The position numbers and the translations under genes are program-made. This document shows positions 24,357-33,295 of a stretch of 64,000 bases of DNA, one piece after another (the stretch's first letter is position 1; each line of letters opens with the position of its first letter). The notes beneath the pieces are model-generated. The model ran no database searches and was not told the DNA's origin. It worked only from the letters and a program-made list of their open reading frames with translations. Source of the stretch: Aldehydirespirator sp963667505 (GTDB taxonomy: Bacteria; Actinomycetota; Acidimicrobiia; Acidimicrobiales; Aldehydirespiratoraceae); contig OY763490.2 of the NCBI GenBank assembly GCA_963667505.2, positions 3,038,001 through 3,102,000 of the forward strand, in the 5' to 3' direction.

Positions 24357-25604
24357 ATGGACGCGGTTGCTTCTTCCGCCGTTGCCTTGGAGGCTCGAAC
24401 GGTTATCGACCCGGCGGTCTGGGACGATCCCTATCCGTTCTATGAGAGGCTCCGCCGGGAGCGTCCCGTGTGGCTGGTGCCAGGACTCGATTTCGCCTAT
24501 GTCGCTACCCACGATCTCATCGTGGACGCGGTCCGCCGGGTCGACGATTTCTCCAGCCACCTCGACATGCTGGTAATCACCGGCGACGACGGCAGCCCCG
24601 ACCTGTTCCACACCGAGGAGTTCGGCGAGGGCACCACCACCCTGGCCACCGCCGACCCGCCCGAGCACACCGTTCACCGCAGCCTGGTGTTCCCCGAGTT
24701 GGTCGCCCGCCGCATGGAGGCCATGCGGCCCGAGATCGAGGCCTTCATCGACGAGCAGTTCGCCGTCGCCCGATCCCAGGGGGGCAGGGTGCAGTGGGCC
24801 AGCACCGTCGCCCAGCCTGTGCCCGCCCGGGTGATCGGACGGCTCATCGGCCTGCCCGACGAAGACTGGCCCCAGGTGATGCAGTGGGCCATCGGCGGCA
24901 GCGGGGTGCTGACAGGCCTGCTCACCCGGCAGGATATGAGAGCCTTGATCGATCGGCCGAACGGGGCGAACCAGTATCTGTACGCCAAGCTGAGCAAGGC
25001 CATGGACGCTCCCGGCGACGACCTCTTGGGGGTGTGCGCCACAGCGGCGGCCGTCGGCGATCTGGCTGTGGGCGACGCCATCGGCACGCTCACCGTACTG
25101 CTCGGCGCGGGCGGAGAATCGACTGCGTCGCTGATCGGGAACGCGGTGCGGATGCTGGCCGACGATCCCTCCCTCCAGGAGCAAGTCCGGGCCGACCACG
25201 GCCTCATCGAGAGCTTCATCGAGGAAGCCGTGCGGCTCGAATCGCCGTTCCGGGGCCACTACCGCCAGGTGAAGCGCGACTGCGAACTGGGGGGCGTCAA
25301 CCTCGCTGCCGGCACCACCGCCTTCTTGCTGTGGTCATCGGCCAACCGCGACCCCGCCGAGTTCGACCGGCCCGACGAAGTGGTTCTGGACCGCCGCCTG
25401 ATCCGCAGCCACCTGGCCTTCGGACGGGGCATCCACCACTGCGTAGGCGCTCCGCTGGCCCGCCTCGAGACCCTCTGCTCACTGGAGCGTCTGCTGCAGG
25501 ACACCTCATGGTTCAGCTTGGCCGACGACGACCCTCCCCGCTGGGAGAAGAGCATGTTCGTGCGCCGCCACGAGCACCTCCCCCTGGATGTGACCTGGAA
25601 CTAG
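24357..25604 (+). CDS. cytochrome P450
   Basis: A 415-residue soluble bacterial P450. The haem-thiolate motif is FGRGIHHCVG (C362), the K-helix is E-E-A-V-R-L with ESPFRGHYR, and the I-helix is LLGAGGESTASL, where Glu-Ser replaces the usual Asp/Glu-Thr pair. ATG 24357 follows the Rieske gene by 26 nt, indicating co-transcription. The overall plan resembles CYP families acting on terpenoids or fatty acids, but the substrate cannot be named. Needs a ferredoxin and reductase, none of which are in the window. Confidence 0.9.
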   Translation: MDAVASSAVALEARTVIDPAVWDDPYPFYERLRRERPVWLVPGLDFAYVATHDLIVDAVRRVDDFSSHLDMLVITGDDGSPDLFHTEEFGEGTTTLATADPPEHTVHRSLVFPELVARRMEAMRPEIEAFIDEQFAVARSQGGRVQWASTVAQPVPARVIGRLIGLPDEDWPQVMQWAIGGSGVLTGLLTRQDMRALIDRPNGANQYLYAKLSKAMDAPGDDLLGVCATAAAVGDLAVGDAIGTLTVLLGAGGESTASLIGNAVRMLADDPSLQEQVRADHGLIESFIEEAVRLESPFRGHYRQVKRDCELGGVNLAAGTTAFLLWSSANRDPAEFDRPDEVVLDRRLIRSHLAFGRGIHHCVGAPLARLETLCSLERLLQDTSWFSLADDDPPRWEKSMFVRRHEHLPLDVTWN

Positions 25605-25678
25605 CGGGCAGCCACCCGGGCGAGACACTGGCCGAGCACCATTCAGAGGGGCTTGCCCGGCAGGTACAGTGACGCGCC

Positions 25679-28159
25679 ATGAGCCGCGTGCTCGACAGGT
25701 TCAGCCGGCTGGTCACCACCCGCCCGTCGATCACGATCCTCGTCCTCATCCTTCTCACCGTTGTGCTGGCCGCTGGAGCGACGCGGCGCGCGCCGCCGAC
25801 AGAGGGGGCCTCGGTGGCCTTCCTTCCCCCCGGCAACGCCATCGCCGACGCGGTGGACGAACTCGACGAGTTCTTCGGGGAGGCCAGCGACGTCCGCTTG
25901 GTGACGCTGGTCTTCCGCGGCGAAGCGCTCACACCCGGCGGGCTCGCCCAGATGGACTCCCTCCTTGACAGCATCGTCGGCGTCCCGGCCGTGGTCGAGC
26001 TGCTGGCCCCGCCCGATCCGATCATCGCAGCCTCGTCGCTGATCGAGGCGGTGGCCGGGGTCGACGCCGCGTCGGTAACGCAGGCAGAGATCGACTCCGT
26101 CCGCGCCGTCCCGGAGATCGGCGGAGCGCTCGCCGCGCTGAGCGGAACCGACACCGACGGCACCGAGGTCACGGTGGCCACCATCCGTCTGCGCGACACC
26201 GGCGACGAGCGAGTCGCCGACGCCGAACGGACGATCAACGAACTGGCCGCCGCGGCCGAGGGCCCGCTGCGCGTGAGCAGCCTGTCGCCGGCGGTGATCG
26301 AGGACGAGTACAAGGAAGCCACCGAGTCAGGGATGGCGCCCTTGATCGGGCTGGCGCTGCTGCTGATCGCTGCGCTGATCCTGCTGTTCCTGCGCACGCT
26401 GTCCGACCTGCTGCTCACGCTTGCCGGCCTGGTCGTGTCGATCATCTGGATCGTCGGAGCGGAGGGCTGGCTCGGGCCGGACGGGCTGGGCTGGATCGGC
26501 CCTCCGAGCTCGCTCACGGTGATGGTGCCCATCATCTTGATCAGCCTCACGGTGGACTATGCCATCCAGGCCGTGTCGCACTACCGCGAGCGCCGAGCCG
26601 AGGGCGAGACGGTGATCCAGGCGGTCCAGACAGGCCTGCACAACGTCGCGATCCCGCTCGCGCTGGCTGCCGTCACGACGATGGCGAGCTTTCTGTCGAC
26701 GCTCTTCTCACCGATATCGGTGGTCGGCGACTTCGGCGTCGTCGCTGCGCTGGGCGTAGGCCTGAGCCTGATCGTGATGCTCACTCTGGTCCCCGCCGGG
26801 CGCACGATCATCGACCGGCGGCGCGAGTCCCGGGGCCGGTTGGCGACGCTCCGTCCGGTCTCCGACGCGCTGCCGGGCATCGAACGGGCCGCGCAGATAT
26901 TCGGAGCGGGGATCGCCCGCCGCCCGGTGCCCTATTTCGTCGTCGTGCTCGGCGTGACGGTCTGGCTCGGGTTCTCGGCCACCGGACTCAAGTCGGAGTT
27001 CAACATCCGCGACATTCTGCCCAGGGACGGGACCGTGCTGGAGGACATGGACACCCTCGAGGCGGCCGTCGGCGGCTCGACGGAGTTGGCCAGCGTGCTG
27101 GTGAGGGCCGAGGCCACCGCCACCCGCACCGTCCTGGACGTGGACGACCTCATGGTGGCCTTCGAGGATGAACGGCGTCGCCCGAGGGCCGCCGCGGGGC
27201 CGATGGAAGCTTCGTACGTGTCGTTGCTGCACGACTGGACCGAAGACAGCGGGGAGGCCGGCGACAAGTACGACCCGGAGTTGGCCGCCCTCTACGTGGA
27301 GGCCTCCGCGGGGGAGCGGCTCGATCCGGTACTGATGCAGGAGCTGCTCGACAGGATCGAGGCGAAGGATCCTGCGCTCGGGCGGGTGCTGGTGGACAAC
27401 CCCGACGGGATCGACGCGATACTTCTCCAGTTCCCGACCCTGGCGGACGACCCGGAGGCGGCGTCCGCCGTCCAGGCGGAGCTCGAGGCGCTCTGGTCCG
27501 GCGATGACGAGGCCATCGTCGCGACCTCGTCGAGCGTCGTCGCGGTCGCGGTGACCGACCAGATCACCGCCCAGCAGACGGAGGCGATCGGCACGACCGT
27601 CGCCGTCGCTCTCGGCATCCTCGCCCTCTTCTTCTGGGTGACCGTGCGCCGGCCCGTGCTGGGGATCGTGGCGGTCGGCCCGATCGTGCTCGTTCTCGTC
27701 TGGGTGCTGGGCACGATGGCGCTGCTGGACATTCCCTACACGCTGATCACGTCGATCATCACGGCGCTGTCGATCGGGATCGGGGTGGACTACACGATAC
27801 ACCTGATCCATCGCTACCGGGAGGAGTTCGCCCATCTCCGCAACCCGGAGCAAGCGGCGATCCGAACGCTGGCAACCACGGGATCGGCCCTGCTGGGCTC
27901 GGCACTGACCACGGCGCTGGGGTTCGGCGTGCTGGTGTTCGCCCCGGTCGAAGGGTCCCAGCAGTTCGGCATCACTGCGGCGATCACCATCGCATACTCG
28001 CTGCTGGTGTCCATCCTGGTGGTGCCGCCGGCGATGACCGTCTGGGGCGCCTACGAGAACATGCGTCTGCGCTCGACCGTGCAGACCCTGTGGGACGATC
28101 TAGACGTGGCGGCCGAGGAGATACAGCAGCGCCACGCCCACGAACAGGGCAGCCCTTGA
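25679..28159 (+). CDS. MMPL/RND-family exporter
   Basis: An 826-residue transporter with two repeats of one plus five membrane helices, each repeat holding a large extracytoplasmic loop (about residues 35-215 and 440-630). The sterol-sensing-like helices carry SLTVDYAIQAVSHYRE in repeat 1 and SIGIGVDYTIHLIHRYREE in repeat 2, the proton-relay motif of MMPL/HpnN proteins (VDY in both). Such proteins export complex lipids, hopanoids or sterols using the proton gradient. It is 74 nt downstream of the P450 on the same strand; export or uptake of a product of the Rieske-P450 pair is a reasonable guess. Confidence 0.85.
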   Translation: MSRVLDRFSRLVTTRPSITILVLILLTVVLAAGATRRAPPTEGASVAFLPPGNAIADAVDELDEFFGEASDVRLVTLVFRGEALTPGGLAQMDSLLDSIVGVPAVVELLAPPDPIIAASSLIEAVAGVDAASVTQAEIDSVRAVPEIGGALAALSGTDTDGTEVTVATIRLRDTGDERVADAERTINELAAAAEGPLRVSSLSPAVIEDEYKEATESGMAPLIGLALLLIAALILLFLRTLSDLLLTLAGLVVSIIWIVGAEGWLGPDGLGWIGPPSSLTVMVPIILISLTVDYAIQAVSHYRERRAEGETVIQAVQTGLHNVAIPLALAAVTTMASFLSTLFSPISVVGDFGVVAALGVGLSLIVMLTLVPAGRTIIDRRRESRGRLATLRPVSDALPGIERAAQIFGAGIARRPVPYFVVVLGVTVWLGFSATGLKSEFNIRDILPRDGTVLEDMDTLEAAVGGSTELASVLVRAEATATRTVLDVDDLMVAFEDERRRPRAAAGPMEASYVSLLHDWTEDSGEAGDKYDPELAALYVEASAGERLDPVLMQELLDRIEAKDPALGRVLVDNPDGIDAILLQFPTLADDPEAASAVQAELEALWSGDDEAIVATSSSVVAVAVTDQITAQQTEAIGTTVAVALGILALFFWVTVRRPVLGIVAVGPIVLVLVWVLGTMALLDIPYTLITSIITALSIGIGVDYTIHLIHRYREEFAHLRNPEQAAIRTLATTGSALLGSALTTALGFGVLVFAPVEGSQQFGITAAITIAYSLLVSILVVPPAMTVWGAYENMRLRSTVQTLWDDLDVAAEEIQQRHAHEQGSP

Positions 28160-28205
28160 GCTGAGCGAATCGGAGCTCAAGCAGGAACGCTCGAGCAGAT
28201 GCGCA

Positions 28206-30233
28206 TCAGACGGGCACTTCGTGCCTCTTCTCAGTGATGGCGAGCTTCAGCCGCTTGTTCGGTGACATTGACGGGAAGGGGCTGATCTTGAGCTTGTAGT
28301 TCTTGGGGGCGATCTCGAATGTGAAGTGGTGCACCATCAGCAGCAGGTTGGTCGCCAGATACATCTCCGTCAAGCGCGCACCGAGACAGGTGTGCGTGCC
28401 CAAGCCATAGGGAGCGTACCCAGTGCCGACATGCTCCTTGCGAGGAGCCGTATAGCGGTCGATATCAAAGGTAAAGGGGTCGGGAAAGAGATCAGCCATG
28501 TAATGCGTCGCCGTCTGGACGATGAAGACTCTCCTCCCTTCCGGTAACTCGTATCCCTCGACCTCACCGGCATTCATCACGTCTCGAACTGACATCGGGA
28601 CGATCGGGTACATGCGCAAGCACTCCATAATGAAGCGCTGAGTGACATCCGTGGTCGGACCAGTTAGCTTCTCGCGGTCCGGGTTGCCGTCGCCGAACAC
28701 CGCGTCGGCCTCATCGCGGATCTTGGCGTGGAACTCCGGCTGCGACAGCATGGCATAGACGATGAAGGCGAGTTGATCGCCGACGTACATGCTGGCGATC
28801 AACGGGGCCGTGAGGACAAACCGCAGATTCGACTCTGGGAGGAACTGCTGGTCGTTGGTGTGCATCGCCAGCAGGTCATCGGCAAGATCCCGAGGGCAGC
28901 CCGCCCGCTGAGCAGGCGTGTGGACGCTCAGAACTCGGTCCATCACCTCATCGATGAGCTTCGCTCGACGCTTCATGCCCGGTGTCTTCAGCGTGAATTT
29001 CGGGAGAGTTCTACCGATGTGAGTCTTGAGCGCTCGCTCCTTGTACTTGTGCATGTCGTCGACGATGTCCTGCGAGTCAATGCTCACATTCAGCGGTGAC
29101 ATCGCGGCGTTGACCAACCTCCGGCAGATTCCGACTGCTTGCCGCTTCTCTCCGACATTCCAAGTAGCTATCTCGTTCCGCGCATGAGCAATGAACTCTT
29201 CCAGCTGTTCCTCCAGCCTGGTGCGAGAATAGGCAGGCTGAATTGTCTTCCTATAGCGGAAGTGATCGGCACCGTCGAGGGCAGGCAGCAGTCCGACTCC
29301 GCCGTAGACCTTCTCGAAGTCCTCCAAGTAGTCCCTAGCTCTGAGGTGCATTCGGCCGTGGCGGTGTACCCAGTGATTCGTCTCAGGCCCAACAAGGCAG
29401 ATCATGTCGTCCACGAATGGGGGTCGAATCTCGAACACTGGGCCATACTCTTCTTTGACTTCCGCGAAGAGTGCGGGGAAGTTGCCGTTACGAAGATGCT
29501 TACTGCGCACCAACCTTCGCAGCGGAACTACGGGAATCGCCTTAGCCAAAGCGGTCCGTCTAGTTGATCGTACAGCGATGTTGTGGCTGACAGCCTCGGC
29601 GATGGCGCGGCCGATCAGATCCATCTTGCAGATGTCCTCGACGCGCTGCTCGGACTCCTCGTCAAGATCGAAGATGTGGCGCGCCACGTCGCAGACATCG
29701 ATCAGGCAGACGATGATGATGTCACGCGGATCGGGGATCTCGTCGTTGAAGATCACCCTGCGGATGCGGAGCTTGACGAACTCGGCAGCCGTGCCGACCT
29801 CGGAGCCTGAATGCAGCCCGATCCTCCAGGCGGTCCCCGCCAACGACCAGAAGTCGCCGTCGTGATGCTGCAGGATTCCCAGCTTGACCAAGCGGTCCAG
29901 CGTCAGGTCGATGATCGAGTCCGCCTCCTGAGCGAGCCGCTCAACCCAGTACTGCGCGTTGCGCTGCACCGGCTCCGACGCGATCTCAGACAAGATGGGG
30001 TCGATGGCAGGGTCGCCGGTCTCTGTCGGATCCAGCAGGATCAACGAGTCCATGTCGGTGTCGATGCGGGCCACGAGCGACAGCTCCGCGAGCGCGGCAC
30101 CCACGATCGCACAGTGCAGGTTCCAGCCCGGCACCTGGCGGAAGTAGCCACTTTCCTCGTTCAGGAGCGTCAAGACGAGTTCGTCGATCAGAGTCAGCGA
30201 CCTGGTCTTCGTGCCGTGTCCGGTACGGCTCAT
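28206..30233 (-). CDS. GPP34 (GOLPH3)-like domain fused to cytochrome P450
   Basis: A 675-residue two-domain protein. Residues about 10-215 match the bacterial GPP34/GOLPH3 fold: SLTLIDELVLTLLNEESG start, AIVGAALAELSLVARI, LTLDRLVKLGILQHH and a C-terminal LIDVCDVARHIF helix. Eukaryotic GPP34 proteins bind phosphatidylinositol-4-phosphate; bacterial ones have no assigned role. From about 230 a P450 follows, with ECLRMYP (ExxR) and the haem-binding YGLGTHTCLG (C616). The I-helix reads ASMYVGDQLAF and lacks the usual acid-Thr pair. Lines I counted in this gene are 58-62% G+C against 63-77% in neighbouring genes, which suggests horizontal transfer. Single gene, minus strand, between plus-strand MMPL and tRNA genes. 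Confidence 0.8.
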   Translation of the reverse strand: MSRTGHGTKTRSLTLIDELVLTLLNEESGYFRQVPGWNLHCAIVGAALAELSLVARIDTDMDSLILLDPTETGDPAIDPILSEIASEPVQRNAQYWVERLAQEADSIIDLTLDRLVKLGILQHHDGDFWSLAGTAWRIGLHSGSEVGTAAEFVKLRIRRVIFNDEIPDPRDIIIVCLIDVCDVARHIFDLDEESEQRVEDICKMDLIGRAIAEAVSHNIAVRSTRRTALAKAIPVVPLRRLVRSKHLRNGNFPALFAEVKEEYGPVFEIRPPFVDDMICLVGPETNHWVHRHGRMHLRARDYLEDFEKVYGGVGLLPALDGADHFRYRKTIQPAYSRTRLEEQLEEFIAHARNEIATWNVGEKRQAVGICRRLVNAAMSPLNVSIDSQDIVDDMHKYKERALKTHIGRTLPKFTLKTPGMKRRAKLIDEVMDRVLSVHTPAQRAGCPRDLADDLLAMHTNDQQFLPESNLRFVLTAPLIASMYVGDQLAFIVYAMLSQPEFHAKIRDEADAVFGDGNPDREKLTGPTTDVTQRFIMECLRMYPIVPMSVRDVMNAGEVEGYELPEGRRVFIVQTATHYMADLFPDPFTFDIDRYTAPRKEHVGTGYAPYGLGTHTCLGARLTEMYLATNLLLMVHHFTFEIAPKNYKLKISPFPSMSPNKRLKLAITEKRHEVPV

Positions 30234-30453
30234 CAGTTTGGCTCCTCGCGTCGGGTCTACCGAGCTGTGGTCCGTGGGATTCGCGCCAGCAATAGTAGCC
30301 GTCTGCTAGTTCGCAGGGAAATCGGCACGCGTGTATGTGGGATGCGAAGAGCCACTTGCGGCAGCATGGGAGGAGTCTAGCTAGCCAGTAGCAGAGGCGG
30401 AGCAGACGGCGAGCCTCGGCCGGTAGCCTGGGCAGGTCGGCGACGGCCGGCGG

Positions 30454-30526
30454 GCCCCCATCGTCCAGCGGCCTAGGACGCCGGCCTTTCACGCCGGTAA
30501 CACGGGTTCGAATCCCGTTGGGGGTG
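30454..30526 (+). tRNA. tRNA-Glu (TTC)
   Basis: 73 nt. Acceptor stem GCCCCCA with TGGGGGT (G1-U72, usual for actinobacterial tRNA-Glu), anticodon stem CCGGC/GCCGG with loop CTTTCAC (anticodon TTC) and T-arm GGGTTCGAATCCC. No encoded CCA. First of three clustered tRNA genes. Confidence 0.97.
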
Positions 30527-30580
30527 CGAGCAGCGGCGCGGCTCGCTAGCGTTCCGAGTCCGCACGCCCGTCGTGCGCCC

Positions 30581-30655
30581 GGTCCTGTAGATCAGTCTGG
30601 AGTGATCGCCACCCTGTCAAGGTGGAGGCCGCGGGTTCAAATCCCGTCAGGACCG
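30581..30655 (+). tRNA. tRNA-Asp (GTC)
   Basis: 75 nt. Acceptor GGTCCTG with CAGGACC, anticodon stem CCACC/GGTGG with loop CTGTCAA (anticodon GTC), T-arm CGGGTTCAAATCCCG, discriminator G. No encoded CCA. Confidence 0.97.
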
Positions 30656-30687
30656 CGTTGTCGCCCTCCGGGGCGGCGACAACCCCC

Positions 30688-30760
30688 GGTCGGGTAGCTC
30701 AGTTGGCAGAGCGTCCGCCTGAAAAGCGGAAGGTCCGCGGATCGACGCCGCGCCCGACCA
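30688..30760 (+). tRNA. tRNA-Phe (GAA)
   Basis: 73 nt. Acceptor GGTCGGG with CCCGACC, D-arm GCTCAGTTGGCAGAGC, anticodon stem TCCGC/GCGGA with loop CTGAAAA (anticodon GAA), discriminator A. The T-loop reads ATCGACG, with A instead of T at position 54. The first base of the following P450 gene is 55 nt away. Confidence 0.95.
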
Positions 30761-30815
30761 CTACTGTGAGAGCACCGATCCCGCACAGCAGGAACCCGAC
30801 CCGCGCCCAGATGCC

Positions 30816-32132
30816 ATGACCGTCACCACGCCCGGCCCTTCCACCAAGCCTCCGCCCGCGACCGAGCCGGACCCGCACAACCCGATCCACAACGCCTTTT
30901 GGAGGCGGCACCGCCGCGAGGTGGAGACCGGCCTGGCTGAGCTGCGCCGCCGGCCGCTCACGTTCTTTCCCGGCTTTCAATTCTCGGGCGCGCTGGAGGG
31001 CATCAGCACGCCGGGGGCCTGGGTCGTGCCTCGGCACGCGTCCATCCTCGAGGTGTCGCGGAACCCGCAGGTCTACTCGTCGGCCTTCGGAGTCACCATC
31101 AACAACTTCGGGCCCGAGTTCAACGAGTACTTCAACTCGCTGATCGCCATGGACGACCCGCGGCACGCCCGGCTGCGGCGGCTGGTGTCGGCAGGCTTCA
31201 CGCCCAGAATGCTGGCCCGGCTGGAGGACTCGGTGCAGGACCAGGCCAGGCTGATCGTGGACGAGATCTGCGAGCGGGGCGAATGCGACTTCGTCACCGA
31301 CGTTGCCGCCCGGCTCCCGCTGCGCATCGTGTGCGACCTGATGGGGATCCCGGCATCGCACCACGACTTCGTCTTCGACCAGTCGAACGTGATCCTGGGC
31401 GCGGCCGACGAGGAGTACGTGCCCGAATTCGGCGACATGGTCACCGCCATCCTCACCTCCGGGCAGGCGCTCGCCGAACTGATGGACGACGTCGCCGAGT
31501 CCAAGGTCGGGGCCGACTCCGGCGACCTGACCAGCGTCCTCGTCAATGCGGAGGTCGATGGCGAGCGGCTCACCCGGCCCGAACTGGCCAGCTTCTTCAT
31601 CCTGCTGGTGGTGGCTGGCAACGAAACTACCCGCAATGCTATCAGTTGGGGCCTGGTGTACCTCACCGACTACCCCGATCAGCGCCGCGTCTGGGCCGAC
31701 GATTTCGAAGGCACCGCTCACAGCGCGGTGGAGGAGATCGTCCGCATGGCCAGCCCGGTCACCTACATGCGCCGCACCGCGCTTTGCGACACCGAGCTGG
31801 AGGGCACCAAGATCGACGAGGGCGACCAAGTGGTCATGAACTACCTGTGCGCCAACCGGGACGAGTCGGTTTTCGACGACCCGCTCGTCTTCGACGTGCG
31901 GCGCGACCCCAACCCCCACATCGGCTACGGCGGGCCCGGTCCGCACTTCTGCTTGGGCGCCCACTTGGCTCGCCGCGAGATCAAGGTGATGTTCCGCGAG
32001 CTGTTCACCCGCATCGGCGACATCCGCGCGACCGGAGAGCCCGACGTGCTTTCGTCGGCCTTCATCCACGGCATCAAGCACCTCCCCGCCGATTTCACAC
32101 CGACGAAGCCCGCATCCGCGTCCGCCAACTGA
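30816..32132 (+). CDS. cytochrome P450, CYP124/125/142-like
   Basis: A 438-residue P450. The haem motif is YGGPGPHFCLGAHLARRE (C379), the I-helix is LLVVAGNETTRNA with the acid-Thr pair, and the K-helix is EEIVRMASP. The C-terminus reads SSAFIHGIKHLPADF, the pattern of mycobacterial CYP124/125/142 enzymes, which oxidise the terminal methyl of branched lipids and cholesterol; the similarity is by eye. ATG 30816 follows the tRNA cluster by 55 nt and the gene may be transcribed from its own promoter or by readthrough. It is followed by an AT-rich island. Confidence 0.88.
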   Translation: MTVTTPGPSTKPPPATEPDPHNPIHNAFWRRHRREVETGLAELRRRPLTFFPGFQFSGALEGISTPGAWVVPRHASILEVSRNPQVYSSAFGVTINNFGPEFNEYFNSLIAMDDPRHARLRRLVSAGFTPRMLARLEDSVQDQARLIVDEICERGECDFVTDVAARLPLRIVCDLMGIPASHHDFVFDQSNVILGAADEEYVPEFGDMVTAILTSGQALAELMDDVAESKVGADSGDLTSVLVNAEVDGERLTRPELASFFILLVVAGNETTRNAISWGLVYLTDYPDQRRVWADDFEGTAHSAVEEIVRMASPVTYMRRTALCDTELEGTKIDEGDQVVMNYLCANRDESVFDDPLVFDVRRDPNPHIGYGGPGPHFCLGAHLARREIKVMFRELFTRIGDIRATGEPDVLSSAFIHGIKHLPADFTPTKPASASAN

Positions 32133-32199
32133 TTCGAACTTGTCGTCTCCAGGCGAGCGGTTCCTGGGCTGTTCCTTCGGCGTTGCGGCGTCTTGGGGA

Positions 32200-32400
32200 T
32201 GTCCACCCAGTCGTTTGATGAGCGATTTAATCAACCAACTTCGATCATTTATGCGCATGTTCTACGCATAGATAATCATAGAATCACGCCGTTCCATACA
32301 ATCTCATTCAACATCTGTCTTCACCTACCAAATGTCGTTGGTTCCATCATAAATGCCCGCGTACGCTTGCCGCGACAACAGCAGCCCATACCGGAGCGGC
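32200..32400 (+). promoter_or_regulatory. AT-rich island with dyads, upstream of DeoR-type gene
   Basis: Lines 32221-32280 and 32281-32340 are 35% and 43% G+C, far below the rest of the window. A dyad TATGCG-N9-CGCATA spans 32250-32270, directly before GATAAT (32271-32276), a possible -10 box. A second inverted pair, CATTTATG at 32246-32253 and CATAAATG at 32348-32355, brackets the area. This fits an autoregulated promoter/operator for the downstream repressor, or a transferred segment boundary. Confidence 0.4.
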
Positions 32401-32401
32401 A

Positions 32402-33172
32402 ATGAAGGGTGCGCGCCAGAGAGCGATGCGAGAGTTGCTAAGACAGCACGGTCAAATGACTGTGAAGCAACTATCGGCGCGCCTTGAGGTCAGCGAAGCC
32501 ACGATCCGCCGCGACCTGCAAGAGCTCAGCGGTATTGCGGGGCTGGAGCGGATGCACGGAGGCGCCACGATCAGCGACCACGGCGAACCGCTGGTGAACG
32601 TCCGGCGTCGTGACAACGCAGCAGTGAAGATGGCCCTGGCCAGACGAGCGATGGACGAGGTCCGTCCCGGGGCCACTATCTTCCTCGGCAGCGGCTCGAC
32701 TACAGCCTGCTTGGCTCAATGTCTTCTGCACAGCCGCGAGCTAACGGTCATTACCAACGCCCTGAACATCGCACTCGAATTGGCGCCCGCGCCTGGCGTG
32801 AGCGTCATAGTGACTGGTGGCTCCTTTCGGCGGGGCGAGATGTCTCTGACCGGGCCGATTGCACAGAGCACGCTCAAGCAGACGCCATTCGAGGTCGCAT
32901 TCATCAGCGCCCAAGGGATCTCGGCAGACGCCGGTCTTTCGACCGCGTTCACGCCCGAGGCGGCCACCGACCGAGTTGTGTTGGAGGTGGCGCCGCGACT
33001 GGTGGTGCTGGCGGAGGCGCAGAAGCTCGGGCGGACCGCACCGATCTGCGTCGGCCCCACGGCCGCGATCGATCTTCTTGTCACCGACGCCGAGCCTGAC
33101 GACGACGAGTGCCTGCGCGTCGCGGCTCAGGGCGTGGCGGTCGTGGCCCTGCGCCCGCCGATCGCCGTCTGA
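32402..33172 (+). CDS. DeoR/GlpR-family transcriptional regulator
   Basis: A 256-residue repressor of the DeoR family. The N-terminal winged helix-turn-helix covers residues 1-57 (MTVKQLSARLEVSEATIRRDL, with the IRRDL recognition helix, then GLERMHGGA), and residues about 75-230 form the sugar-phosphate-sensing isomerase-like domain (LGSGSTTACLAQCL, VITNALNIALEL, VTGGSFRRGEMSLTGP). Family members respond to phosphorylated sugars or nucleosides. No sugar gene is next to it, so the regulon is unknown; the AT-rich dyads upstream may be its own operator. Confidence 0.88.
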   Translation: MKGARQRAMRELLRQHGQMTVKQLSARLEVSEATIRRDLQELSGIAGLERMHGGATISDHGEPLVNVRRRDNAAVKMALARRAMDEVRPGATIFLGSGSTTACLAQCLLHSRELTVITNALNIALELAPAPGVSVIVTGGSFRRGEMSLTGPIAQSTLKQTPFEVAFISAQGISADAGLSTAFTPEAATDRVVLEVAPRLVVLAEAQKLGRTAPICVGPTAAIDLLVTDAEPDDDECLRVAAQGVAVVALRPPIAV

Positions 33173-33295
33173 GCACAGCCGCTCCGCAGACGCCGACAGC
33201 GCTGAACCGCACGATGCGACCTGTCGGGTCGCCGTCTGAGCGGGCCCGGGGGCGCCCGAGGGCCTTCGCCGCCGAGAACCGAGTAGCGTTGGGCC

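Noticed and set aside
30622..30819. Open frame running over tRNA-Asp and tRNA-Phe
   Set aside because: Translates the tRNA sequences; the tRNA folds are clear.
32193..32405. 70-codon open frame in the AT-rich island before the DeoR gene
   Set aside because: Starts with TTG without a ribosome-binding site, no recognisable motif, overlaps the start of the regulator and covers promoter-like sequence.
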